Source of the DNA: Buchnera aphidicola (Nurudea shiraii)
Lineage (GTDB): Bacteria > Pseudomonadota > Gammaproteobacteria > Enterobacterales > Enterobacteriaceae
Assembly: GCA_039829955.1 (NCBI GenBank)
Contig: CP140035.1
Span: 124,001-188,000, forward strand
Direction of reading: 5' to 3'
DNA length: 64,000 nt
Shown in pieces: positions 17,836 to 26,044 of the stretch. Below the pieces are notes generated by a model that was given only the letters and a program-made list of their open reading frames with translations, did not search any database and had not been told where the DNA came from. The first letter of the stretch is position 1; each line of letters starts with the position of its first letter. A program made the position numbers and the translations under genes.

Positions 17836-18669
17836 ATGAGTACATATCTTATTGGTGATGTTCATGGATGTTACGACGAATTAATGGAATTGTTAGAAAA
17901 AGCGTCATTTGATGAAAAATTAGATTATCTTTGGTTTACTGGAGATTTAACAAATAGAGGTTCTAAATCTCTGGAAGTATTACGCTTTGTTTCTAATTTA
18001 GGTATTCGTGCACGTGTTGTCTTAGGTAATCATGACATTAATTTAATTTCTATGTATGCTAATGTGAAACATAAAAAACTTGAAGATGAAATTATTTCTA
18101 GAATTTTAAAGGCTAAAGATATTGACTATTTGATTTATTGGTTGCGGAAGCAATCTTTTTTACAGATTGATGAAACAAAAAAAATTATTATGGTTCATGC
18201 TGGTATTCATCCTTTTTGGAATATTGATGCAGCTCGAACGTATTCTAAGAAATTAGAGTCTTTTTTGCATAATAAAAACTATGACAAATTATTGAACGGA
18301 ATATTTGATAATAATTCAATAAAATATATTGATAATTCATTTAAAAAATTAGATCGTTTAAGTTTTAGTTTAAATGTATTTACAAGAATGAGATATTGTT
18401 ATAATAATGGAACATTAGATATGAAAGTTAAAACATCACCTTCTTTAAATACTTCTGCATCATTATTACCATGGTTTTTGATAAATAATATAAGTTTAAA
18501 AAATTATTATGTATTTTTCGGACATTGGGCTTCTTTAAAGAGTAATTTAACTCCTTTAAAAATTATTCCTTTAGATACCGGGTGTTGTTGGGGTGGATAT
18601 TTAAGTATGTTTCGATTTGAAGATAAAATGTGGTTTAATCAATCATCTTATATAAAAAAATATATGTAA
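17836..18669 (+). CDS. apaH: bis(5'-nucleosyl)-tetraphosphatase, symmetrical
   Basis: Hydrolyses Ap4A to two ADP; it also removes Np4 caps from RNA in E. coli. 277 aa (E. coli 280). The metallophosphatase motifs are complete: GDVHGCYDEL at the N-terminus, GDLTNRG, LGNHD, and a later VHAG and FGHWA. RBS is AGAGGT at 17821-17826. The gene order rsmA-apaH-folA reflects E. coli. Its stop lies three bases from the convergent folA stop, leaving no room for a separate terminator. Confidence 0.97.
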   Translation: MSTYLIGDVHGCYDELMELLEKASFDEKLDYLWFTGDLTNRGSKSLEVLRFVSNLGIRARVVLGNHDINLISMYANVKHKKLEDEIISRILKAKDIDYLIYWLRKQSFLQIDETKKIIMVHAGIHPFWNIDAARTYSKKLESFLHNKNYDKLLNGIFDNNSIKYIDNSFKKLDRLSFSLNVFTRMRYCYNNGTLDMKVKTSPSLNTSASLLPWFLINNISLKNYYVFFGHWASLKSNLTPLKIIPLDTGCCWGGYLSMFRFEDKMWFNQSSYIKKYM

Positions 18670-18672
18670 TTT

Positions 18673-19176
18673 TTAAATTTTTTTATTTGAATTTCGTTTT
18701 AAAATTTGAAATTGAAATTTATATTTGTTTTTTTGATTTATTATTGTGTGATTTTCTGAAAATATTTTTTTCCAACCTATATGTTTATATCTCGGAAAAT
18801 AAGTATCTCCTATAAAACGATTGTTTATTTTCGTTAAGTAAAGTTTAGTAACAAATGGTAACATTTGAAGATATATTGTTTCTCCTCCAATAATCATTAT
18901 TTCATTTTTATTAGTTGCTATTTTAATTGCTTTTTGAATAGAATTTACAAAAAATACATTTTTAAAATTTTTTATTTTCTGATGAGTCAATACTATATTC
19001 TGTCGCATTGATAGTCCAGGTTTAATAGAGTTCCATGTTATTCTACCCATTATTATACTTTTATTTAACGTATGTTTTTTAAACCATTGTAAATCTAATG
19101 GCAGATTCCAAGGTATAACACCATGATTACCAATTACAAAGTTTTTTGACATTGCAGCGATTATACTAATTTTCAT
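18673..19176 (-). CDS. folA: dihydrofolate reductase
   Basis: Reduces dihydrofolate to tetrahydrofolate with NADPH; needed for dTMP and formyl-Met-tRNA synthesis. 167 aa (E. coli 159). The start MKISIIAAMSKNFVIG, IPWNLPLDLQWFKKHTL with the catalytic Asp, MGRITWNSI and MIIGGETIYLQMLP are all present. It lies 39 bases downstream of carB on the same strand and may be the last gene of the dapB-carA-carB transcript. Confidence 0.97.
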   Translation of the reverse strand: MKISIIAAMSKNFVIGNHGVIPWNLPLDLQWFKKHTLNKSIIMGRITWNSIKPGLSMRQNIVLTHQKIKNFKNVFFVNSIQKAIKIATNKNEIMIIGGETIYLQMLPFVTKLYLTKINNRFIGDTYFPRYKHIGWKKIFSENHTIINQKNKYKFQFQILKRNSNKKI

Positions 19177-19215
19177 ATTGTATTTTTAAAATTTAATTCA
19201 GTGAATTAAAATAAA

Positions 19216-22200
19216 TTATTTCTTTAAAATGGTTTTATGCCTATCTTGTAAAGATATTATATTTTTAATAGGACAGATTTCAATAGCCATCACTGTAGCA
19301 AAAGCTCCATTTAATGTAGTATCGTAATGCACTCGGTATTGCAAAGCACTTTGGCAGATTGTTTTAGAATCAGTAATTGTGTGATTGCAATCACTAGTAT
19401 TTATTATATATACATATTTACCATTTTTAATTCGGTCTTGTACATGAGGTCTTCGTTCATTTACTTTGTTTACTATTTTAACATTTATTCCGTATTTTTT
19501 TAATATTTTTGCAGTACCTAATGTGGCATCTATTTTAAATCCTATTTTTTTTAGTTTTTTAGCTAAATTCACAATTTGTTTTTTATCGCTATTTTTGACA
19601 GAGAGTAAAACTCTTCCAAATTTTTTAATGTTTATTTGTGAGCTTAACATTACTTTTGAAAATGCTTCAGAAAAATTTTTTCCCATTCCCATTACTTCTC
19701 CTGTAGATTTCATTTCTGGTCCAAGTATAGGCATTGATCCTTGAAATTTATCAAAAGGTAATATAACTTCTTTTATTGAGTAGTATGGTGGAATAATCTC
19801 TTTTGTATAACCTTGTTTTGATAAAGTTATTCCTGTCATAACAAGCGCAGCTATTTTAGCTAAAGCTATTCCTGTAGACTTAGAAACGAAAGGAACTGTT
19901 CGTGCTGCTCTAGGATTAACTTCTAATATGTATACTTTTTTATTTTTTATTGCAAATTGTACATTAATTAGTCCTTTTACAGATAGTGAAAAAGCTAGTT
20001 TTTTAACTTGAGATCGAATAATATTTAAAGTTTTTTCGTCTAAAGTACGTGTTGGAAGAGAGCATGCTGAATCTCCAGAATGAATTCCAGCTTGTTCGAT
20101 ATGTTCCATTATTCCTCCAATTAGTACGTTTTTACCATCGCAAATTGCATCTACATCTATTTCAATTGCATTATTTAAATAGTGATCTAGAAGGATAGGA
20201 TCTTTATTATTATGAGGTACCGTAGTTTTAAAATATTCTTTTAAAGCGTGTTCATTGTGGATTATTTCCATCGCTCGTCCACCTAAAACATAAGATGGTC
20301 TAATCATAATTGGATATTTAACAACCTTAGATTTTAAAATAGCATCATGTAAATTTGTTGCAGTTTCATTAGCTGGTTGCATTAATCCTAGACTAGATAC
20401 AACGTTTTGAAAGTGTTGTCGGTTCTCTGCTTTATCTATGGAATTGGAATTAGTTCCAATAATAGGAACTCCTTCTATTTCGAGTTCTTTTGCTAATTTT
20501 AATGGAGTTTGTCCTCCGTATTGTATAATAATTCCATTAGGTTTTTCTATTCTTGCTATGTTTAATACTGTTTCTAATGTTATTGATTCGAAATATAGTC
20601 TATTTGAAATGTCGTAATCAGTAGATACAGTTTCCGGATTACAATTGATCATAATGGTTTCAAATCCATGTTTTTGTAGTGCTAGCGATGCATGCACGCA
20701 ACAGTAATCAAATTCTATTCCTTGTCCTATCCTATTAGGTCCTCCTCCTATGATAATTATTTTTTTATTATTATGAGTTGGATGAGATTCACATTCGTCT
20801 TCCCATGTAGAATACATATAGGCTGTTTCGCTTTCAAATTCAGCTGCGCAAGTATCAATTCTTTTGTATACTGGATGCAAATTTAAATTATATCGTATAT
20901 TTCTAATTTCTCTTTCAGATTTATTAGTTAGAATAGAAATTCTTAAATCTGAGAATCCCTTTCTTTTAAGAGATTTTAGATGAGAATAACTGATATTTTC
21001 TATGTCTAAAGTTTTTATTTTTCTTTCTATTTCTATTAGTTCTTTAATTTGATTCAAAAACCATTTGTCAATTAATGTTAATGCAAAAACTTTATTCAAG
21101 GATATTCCTAATCGGAATGCATCTCCAATATACCATAGTCTATCCGGACCTGCTTCTCGTAGTTCATAATGAATTTTTTTTATGTTGTTTAATGTATGTT
21201 CTTTAATTTTTTGATCGAATCCACTTGCACCAATTTCTAATCCTATTATAGCTTTTTGAAGAGATTCTTGAAAAGTTCTTCCAATCGCCATGACTTCTCC
21301 AACAGATTTCATTTGTGTAGTTAATCTATCGTTACATCCTAAAAATTTTTCGAAATTAAATCTAGGTATTTTAGTGACTATATAGTCAATAACTGGTTCA
21401 AAAGATGCCGTAGAATTTGGTCCTATTAAATCATTATTTAGTTCGTCTAAGGTATATCCTACAGCTAGTTTGGCTGCAATTTTTGCAATAGGAAATCCCG
21501 TAGCTTTAGAAGCTAATGCAGACGATCTAGATACGCGAGGATTCATTTCTATAACTATCATTTTTCCATTATTAGGATTTATAGCGAATTGTACATTAGC
21601 TCCTCCAGTTTCTACACCTATTTCTCTTAAAATAGATATTGATGCGTTTCTCATTATTTGGTATTCTTTATCAGTTAAAGTTTGCGCAGGAGCAACAGTA
21701 ATAGAATCACCTGTGTGTATGCCCATAGGATCAAGATTTTCGATTGAACATACAATGATACAATTATTGTTTTTATCTCTTACAACTTCCATTTCATATT
21801 CTTTCCAACCTATTAAAGATTCATCTATTAATAATTGTTTTGAAGGTGATAAATTTAATCCTTGTATACAAATATTTTTAAATTCTTCATAATTATACGC
21901 TATCCCTCCTCCACTACCACCCATAGTGAAAAAAGGTCTAATAATTACTGGAAATCCTATCTTTTTGATAATTTTAGTTGCTACTTCTAAATTGTTTACG
22001 ACTTTAGATGTTGTAGTACATAGTCCTATTTTTTTAATAGATTTTGCAAAAAGTTTTCTATCTTCTGCTTTTTTAATAGATTTAATAGTAGCACCTATCA
22101 TTTCTACTTTAAACTTTTTTAGTATTCCATGTTTGTCAAGGTCTAAAGCACAATTTAGAGCAGTTTGACCACCCATGGTTGGTAATATGGCATTAGGTTT

Positions 22201-22443
22201 TTCAGTTTGTATGATTTTTTTAACTATTTTCCAGTGAATAGGTTCAATATATGTAACATCGGACATTTCAGGATCTGTCATAATAGTAGCTGGGTTAGAA
22301 TTTACTAAAATAATTTTATATCCTAATTCTTTTAAAGATTTACAAGCTTGAGCACCAGAATAATCAAATTCACATGCTTGTCCTATGACTATAGGACCTG
22401 ATCCTAGAATTAAAATAGATTTTATATCAGTACGTTTTGGCAT
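19216..22443 (-). CDS. carB: carbamoyl-phosphate synthase large subunit
   Basis: Makes carbamoyl phosphate from bicarbonate, ATP and ammonia delivered by CarA; feeds both arginine and pyrimidine synthesis. 1075 aa (E. coli 1073). Two homologous ATP-grasp halves are clear: MGGQTALNCALDL with GGSGGGIAYN in the first, YGGQTPLKLAKELE and GGRAMEI in the second, then the C-terminal MGS-like allosteric domain (NKVNERRPHVQDRIKNG, ALQYRVHYDTTLNG). The start codon overlaps the last 22 bases of carA, tighter than in E. coli, with the RBS GAGGAAA. No arginine or pyrimidine operator is evident, so control is probably lost (inference). Confidence 0.98.
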   Translation of the reverse strand: MPKRTDIKSILILGSGPIVIGQACEFDYSGAQACKSLKELGYKIILVNSNPATIMTDPEMSDVTYIEPIHWKIVKKIIQTEKPNAILPTMGGQTALNCALDLDKHGILKKFKVEMIGATIKSIKKAEDRKLFAKSIKKIGLCTTTSKVVNNLEVATKIIKKIGFPVIIRPFFTMGGSGGGIAYNYEEFKNICIQGLNLSPSKQLLIDESLIGWKEYEMEVVRDKNNNCIIVCSIENLDPMGIHTGDSITVAPAQTLTDKEYQIMRNASISILREIGVETGGANVQFAINPNNGKMIVIEMNPRVSRSSALASKATGFPIAKIAAKLAVGYTLDELNNDLIGPNSTASFEPVIDYIVTKIPRFNFEKFLGCNDRLTTQMKSVGEVMAIGRTFQESLQKAIIGLEIGASGFDQKIKEHTLNNIKKIHYELREAGPDRLWYIGDAFRLGISLNKVFALTLIDKWFLNQIKELIEIERKIKTLDIENISYSHLKSLKRKGFSDLRISILTNKSEREIRNIRYNLNLHPVYKRIDTCAAEFESETAYMYSTWEDECESHPTHNNKKIIIIGGGPNRIGQGIEFDYCCVHASLALQKHGFETIMINCNPETVSTDYDISNRLYFESITLETVLNIARIEKPNGIIIQYGGQTPLKLAKELEIEGVPIIGTNSNSIDKAENRQHFQNVVSSLGLMQPANETATNLHDAILKSKVVKYPIMIRPSYVLGGRAMEIIHNEHALKEYFKTTVPHNNKDPILLDHYLNNAIEIDVDAICDGKNVLIGGIMEHIEQAGIHSGDSACSLPTRTLDEKTLNIIRSQVKKLAFSLSVKGLINVQFAIKNKKVYILEVNPRAARTVPFVSKSTGIALAKIAALVMTGITLSKQGYTKEIIPPYYSIKEVILPFDKFQGSMPILGPEMKSTGEVMGMGKNFSEAFSKVMLSSQINIKKFGRVLLSVKNSDKKQIVNLAKKLKKIGFKIDATLGTAKILKKYGINVKIVNKVNERRPHVQDRIKNGKYVYIINTSDCNHTITDSKTICQSALQYRVHYDTTLNGAFATVMAIEICPIKNIISLQDRHKTILKK

Positions 22444-23618
22444 TTTTCCTCTTGATTTTTAATGTCATAATAATGATTTTTTATAAAATCTGTGAATTTT
22501 TCAAAAAGTGACAAGGAATCGTGTGGTCCTGGACTAGCTTCTGGATGACCTTGAAAACTAAATGCATTTTTGTTGATTATTTGTAATCCTTGTATACTTC
22601 CATCGAAAAGAGAAATATGAGTAATTTGAATGTTTTTAGGAAGGTTGATAGGATTGACTGTAAAGTTATGATTTTGAGAAGTAACGATGACAGTATTAGA
22701 AATTAAATTTTTTACAGGATGATTTCCGCCATGATGTCCAAATTTCATTTTTATTATTTTTGCTCCGCTAGCTAGAGCTAATAATTGATGTCCTAAGCAA
22801 ATTCCAAAAATTGGAATGTTAATTTTTAAAAATTTTTTAATTGCTTGAATAGCATAATAACATGATCTTGGGTCTCCTGGTCCATTGGATAAAAATATTC
22901 CATTTGGTAATAGTTTTAAAGCTTCTTGAGCAGATGTTTGTGCTGGAACAATTGTTAAATAACATTTTTTATTAGATAGCATGTTTAATATATTTTTTTT
23001 TATTCCAAAATCGTATACTACGATATGAAATTTAGATTTTTTAAGGGATGGAATTATTGTATTTGGTTTAATATGAGTATTATTTTGGTTCCACATGTAG
23101 GTGATTTTAGTGCTTATTTTTTTTGCTAGATCTGTTTTATTATGGTTGTCATATGTTTTAAGTTGTTTTAGAATTTTAGAAATTTTAAATGGTTTTTTAG
23201 TAGTAATACAACCGTATTGAGATCCTGATTGTCTAAGTATTTTAGTTAATTTTCGAGTATCAATTTCAGAAATAGCTACAGTTTTATGTTTAAATAAATA
23301 TGTTGATAAACTCGTTTCACTTCTGTAGTTACTATAAACAGTTGAAAGATCTCGAATAATCAATCCCTTGGCGTGAATCATATCAGATTCACAGTCATAT
23401 TTATTTACTCCAACGTTTCCTATGTGTGGATAGGTGAAAGTGATAATTTGATTTAAATAAGAAGGATCTGTCAAAATTTCTTGATATCCGGTCATAGAGG
23501 TATTGAATACAATTTCACCAAAAGTTTCTCCTAGTACACCTATTGATTTACCGTAAAATATAATTCCGTTTTTTAGAATTAAAACAGCTTCTGGAAAAGA
23601 TGAGATTGTTATACTCAA
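22422..23618 (-). CDS. carA: carbamoyl-phosphate synthase small subunit
   Basis: Glutamine amidotransferase chain of carbamoyl-phosphate synthase. 398 aa with a TTG start (E. coli 382; its carA also starts with TTG). An in-frame ATT directly before the TTG lies at better spacing from GGAG, so the exact start is open by one codon. Landmarks: VFNTSMTGYQEILTDPSY, the nucleophile loop FGICLGHQLLA, and the His-Glu pair in FQGHPEASPGPHD. It lies 55 bases downstream of dapB and overlaps carB. Confidence 0.96.
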   Translation of the reverse strand: MSITISSFPEAVLILKNGIIFYGKSIGVLGETFGEIVFNTSMTGYQEILTDPSYLNQIITFTYPHIGNVGVNKYDCESDMIHAKGLIIRDLSTVYSNYRSETSLSTYLFKHKTVAISEIDTRKLTKILRQSGSQYGCITTKKPFKISKILKQLKTYDNHNKTDLAKKISTKITYMWNQNNTHIKPNTIIPSLKKSKFHIVVYDFGIKKNILNMLSNKKCYLTIVPAQTSAQEALKLLPNGIFLSNGPGDPRSCYYAIQAIKKFLKINIPIFGICLGHQLLALASGAKIIKMKFGHHGGNHPVKNLISNTVIVTSQNHNFTVNPINLPKNIQITHISLFDGSIQGLQIINKNAFSFQGHPEASPGPHDSLSLFEKFTDFIKNHYYDIKNQEEKCQNVLI

Positions 23619-23673
23619 AATGTTATGTTCTCCGACAAGAATTTTAAGTTTAATATATTTTATTTTGTGAAAA

Positions 23674-24498
23674 TTATTGTATTTTTAGTATATCACGCAT
23701 ATGGAATAATCCTGTTTTTCGCTGTGATATTAGCCATTTTGCAGCTTTTAATGCTCCTTGAGAAAAAGTTGATCTATTAGTAGCTTTATGTATTATTTCA
23801 ATTCGTTCTCCTAAATTTGCAAAAATAACTGTGTGTTCTCCTATTATATCACCTCCACGTATAGTGGAAAAACCGATTGTATTTTTTTTTCTTTTTCCAA
23901 TTATTCCTTTTTTTCTGTAGACTTCTGTTTTTTGAAAGTCCCAATTCATTTCATTGGATATTATTTTTCCCATATGTATAGCTGTTCCAGAAGGAGCATC
24001 TTGTTTTTCACGGTGGTGGGCTTCGATAATTTCGATATCAGAATTTTTTCCTATAGTAATAGCTGTTTTTCTTAGAAGATATAACATTAAGTTAATTCCA
24101 ATACTATAATTTGAATCAAGAACAATGCCTATTTTTTTGGATAATTCTTTAATTATTTCGATATCTGTATCAGATAGTCCTGTAGTTCCTATTACAATTT
24201 TTTTTTGGTTTTCAGAACAAACTTTTAAGTTATTTATTGTATTTTTAGGGTTAGTAAAATCTATTAGAATATCAAAATTATCTATTTCTTTTTTTAAAGA
24301 ATCATTGATAAAAACATTAGTTTTTTTTATTCCTATTATTTCCCCTATATCTTGTCCTATTAGAGTGTTACCTTTTTTTACTATAGCAGATCCTAAAGTG
24401 ATACATGGATGGTTTTTTTTGTATATTTCTTTGATTAAACTCACCCCCATTTTTCCTAAAGCACCTGAAATAGCAATTTTAAATATTGTATTTTTCAT
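23674..24498 (-). CDS. dapB: 4-hydroxy-tetrahydrodipicolinate reductase
   Basis: NAD(P)H-dependent reductase of the diaminopimelate pathway, for lysine and peptidoglycan; lysine is one of the amino acids the symbiont provides. 274 aa (E. coli 273). N-terminal nucleotide loop ISGALGKMG; catalytic region EAHHREKQDAPSGTA with the catalytic His and Lys; GDIIGEHTV later. It follows ispH after 22 bases and precedes carA, as in E. coli apart from the missing rihC. Confidence 0.97.
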   Translation of the reverse strand: MKNTIFKIAISGALGKMGVSLIKEIYKKNHPCITLGSAIVKKGNTLIGQDIGEIIGIKKTNVFINDSLKKEIDNFDILIDFTNPKNTINNLKVCSENQKKIVIGTTGLSDTDIEIIKELSKKIGIVLDSNYSIGINLMLYLLRKTAITIGKNSDIEIIEAHHREKQDAPSGTAIHMGKIISNEMNWDFQKTEVYRKKGIIGKRKKNTIGFSTIRGGDIIGEHTVIFANLGERIEIIHKATNRSTFSQGALKAAKWLISQRKTGLFHMRDILKIQ

Positions 24499-24520
24499 TT
24501 TAGTTCCTTTTAAAAATTTA

Positions 24521-25471
24521 TTAACCGCATTTTAGTTTTTTTAGATCTTTAGGAAGGTGAAATTTAATATTTTCTTGTATTCCTACCATTTCTTGTATTT
24601 TATTTTTTTTATTTTTGTTATTTATTTTTTGTATCACTTTTTCGATGATAGTATTTGGTGTAGAAGCTCCTGCTGTTATTCCAATAGATTCTACTTTTTC
24701 AATCCATTTTATATTATTTATTTCTTTTTCAGAATCTATTAAGATAGAATATTTGATTTTTTTCTTTGTTATTTGAAATAATTGATTTGAATTAGAAGAG
24801 TGTTTTGAACCTACAACAATAATAGAATCAGATATTTTTAGAAGATTTTTTACTGCTATTTGTCGATTAATGGTTGCATAACAGATATCAGATTTTTTAG
24901 GTTTTATAATTTTAGGGTATATTTTATATAGTTTTTTTATAATGGGATTAATTTTTTCAAAAGATAGTGTAGTTTGAGTCATAAGCATTAATTTTTTTGG
25001 ATTTCTTATTTTTAATTTTAAAACGTCTCGTATTGATTCTATGAGATAAATTTTTTTATTTTTATTAGTATATTGCCCAAGTGTTCCTTCTGTTTCTGGA
25101 TGTTTTGAGGTTCCTATAAGTATGGCTTCAAAATTTGATTTACTAGCATAGGATACTTCTTTATGAACTTTTTTTACAAGTGGGCAGGTAGCATCGATGA
25201 TTTTTAATTTTTTTTCTATAGCTTTTTTATATATGTATTTAGATGTTCCATGAGCTGAAAATATTAAAATTGATCCTTCTGGAATAGAGTTTATGTTTTT
25301 ATTAAAAATAACTCCCATTGATTCTAAATTTTTTATGACGTGCGTATTATGTACTATTTCATGATTAACATAAATAGGTTTTCCATAAGTTTTTAACGCA
25401 ATAATAACAATGTTAATCGCGCGTTTTACCCCTGCGCAAAATCCTCTTGGATTGGCTAAAAAAATATTCAT
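24521..25471 (-). CDS. ispH: 4-hydroxy-3-methylbut-2-enyl diphosphate reductase
   Basis: Last step of the MEP isoprenoid pathway; makes IPP and DMAPP with a [4Fe-4S] cluster. 316 aa, as in E. coli. The three cluster cysteines are in PRGFCAGVKRAI (residue 12), DATCPLVKKVHKE and SDICYATINRQ. The catalytic Glu lies in HPETEGTLGQY. In E. coli fkpB lies between lspA and ispH; here there is a 90-base spacer and no fkpB. ispE of the same pathway is also in this window. Confidence 0.97.
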   Translation of the reverse strand: MNIFLANPRGFCAGVKRAINIVIIALKTYGKPIYVNHEIVHNTHVIKNLESMGVIFNKNINSIPEGSILIFSAHGTSKYIYKKAIEKKLKIIDATCPLVKKVHKEVSYASKSNFEAILIGTSKHPETEGTLGQYTNKNKKIYLIESIRDVLKLKIRNPKKLMLMTQTTLSFEKINPIIKKLYKIYPKIIKPKKSDICYATINRQIAVKNLLKISDSIIVVGSKHSSNSNQLFQITKKKIKYSILIDSEKEINNIKWIEKVESIGITAGASTPNTIIEKVIQKINNKNKKNKIQEMVGIQENIKFHLPKDLKKLKCG

Positions 25472-25561
25472 ATGTATTGTGTTATTTAATGGTTTTTATT
25501 TCGTTTTTATAACTATTATATTTTATGTATGGAATGTATAAATATTATATTATTACATTTC

Positions 25562-26044
25562 CTATTTTTTTTTAGAGAAATTTATATATAATAGTGAAAT
25601 ACAACCTAAAAAAATACTGATGTCAGCTATATTAAAGGTAGCAATATGCCAATGTTTAAAGTGAATATCAATAAAATCTATTACAAAACCGAAATACAAT
25701 CGATTTATTAAATTTCCAATAGCCCCACTTATGATTAAAATGTATGGAAAATTGTAACAAATGTGATCATATAAAGTGAAAGATATAATTTTAAATAATA
25801 TGATAATAGTTATGGTATTTATTAAAGATAAAAAATATTTATGTTCTTTACTTATATTAGAAAACATACTAAATGCTAATCCATAATTATGAATTCTAAA
25901 AATGTTTAACATTGAGTTTATAGATTTTATTTCGAATAATTCGTAATTATTAATTACCCATATTTTACTAAAAAAATCTAGTGATATTATTATACTAGAA
26001 ATACTTAACAATATGATTGTATTTAAAACTAATGATTTTTTCAT
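25562..26044 (-). CDS. lspA: lipoprotein signal peptidase
   Basis: Aspartyl protease (signal peptidase II) of the inner membrane that removes signal peptides from prolipoproteins. 160 aa (E. coli 164). Four transmembrane helices. The family boxes are kept: GAIGNLINRLYFGFVIDFID and FNIADISIF, each with one catalytic aspartate. Its ATG shares one base with the ileS stop codon, so the two are translationally coupled. Confidence 0.96.
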   Translation of the reverse strand: MKKSLVLNTIILLSISSIIISLDFFSKIWVINNYELFEIKSINSMLNIFRIHNYGLAFSMFSNISKEHKYFLSLINTITIIILFKIISFTLYDHICYNFPYILIISGAIGNLINRLYFGFVIDFIDIHFKHWHIATFNIADISIFLGCISLLYINFSKKK

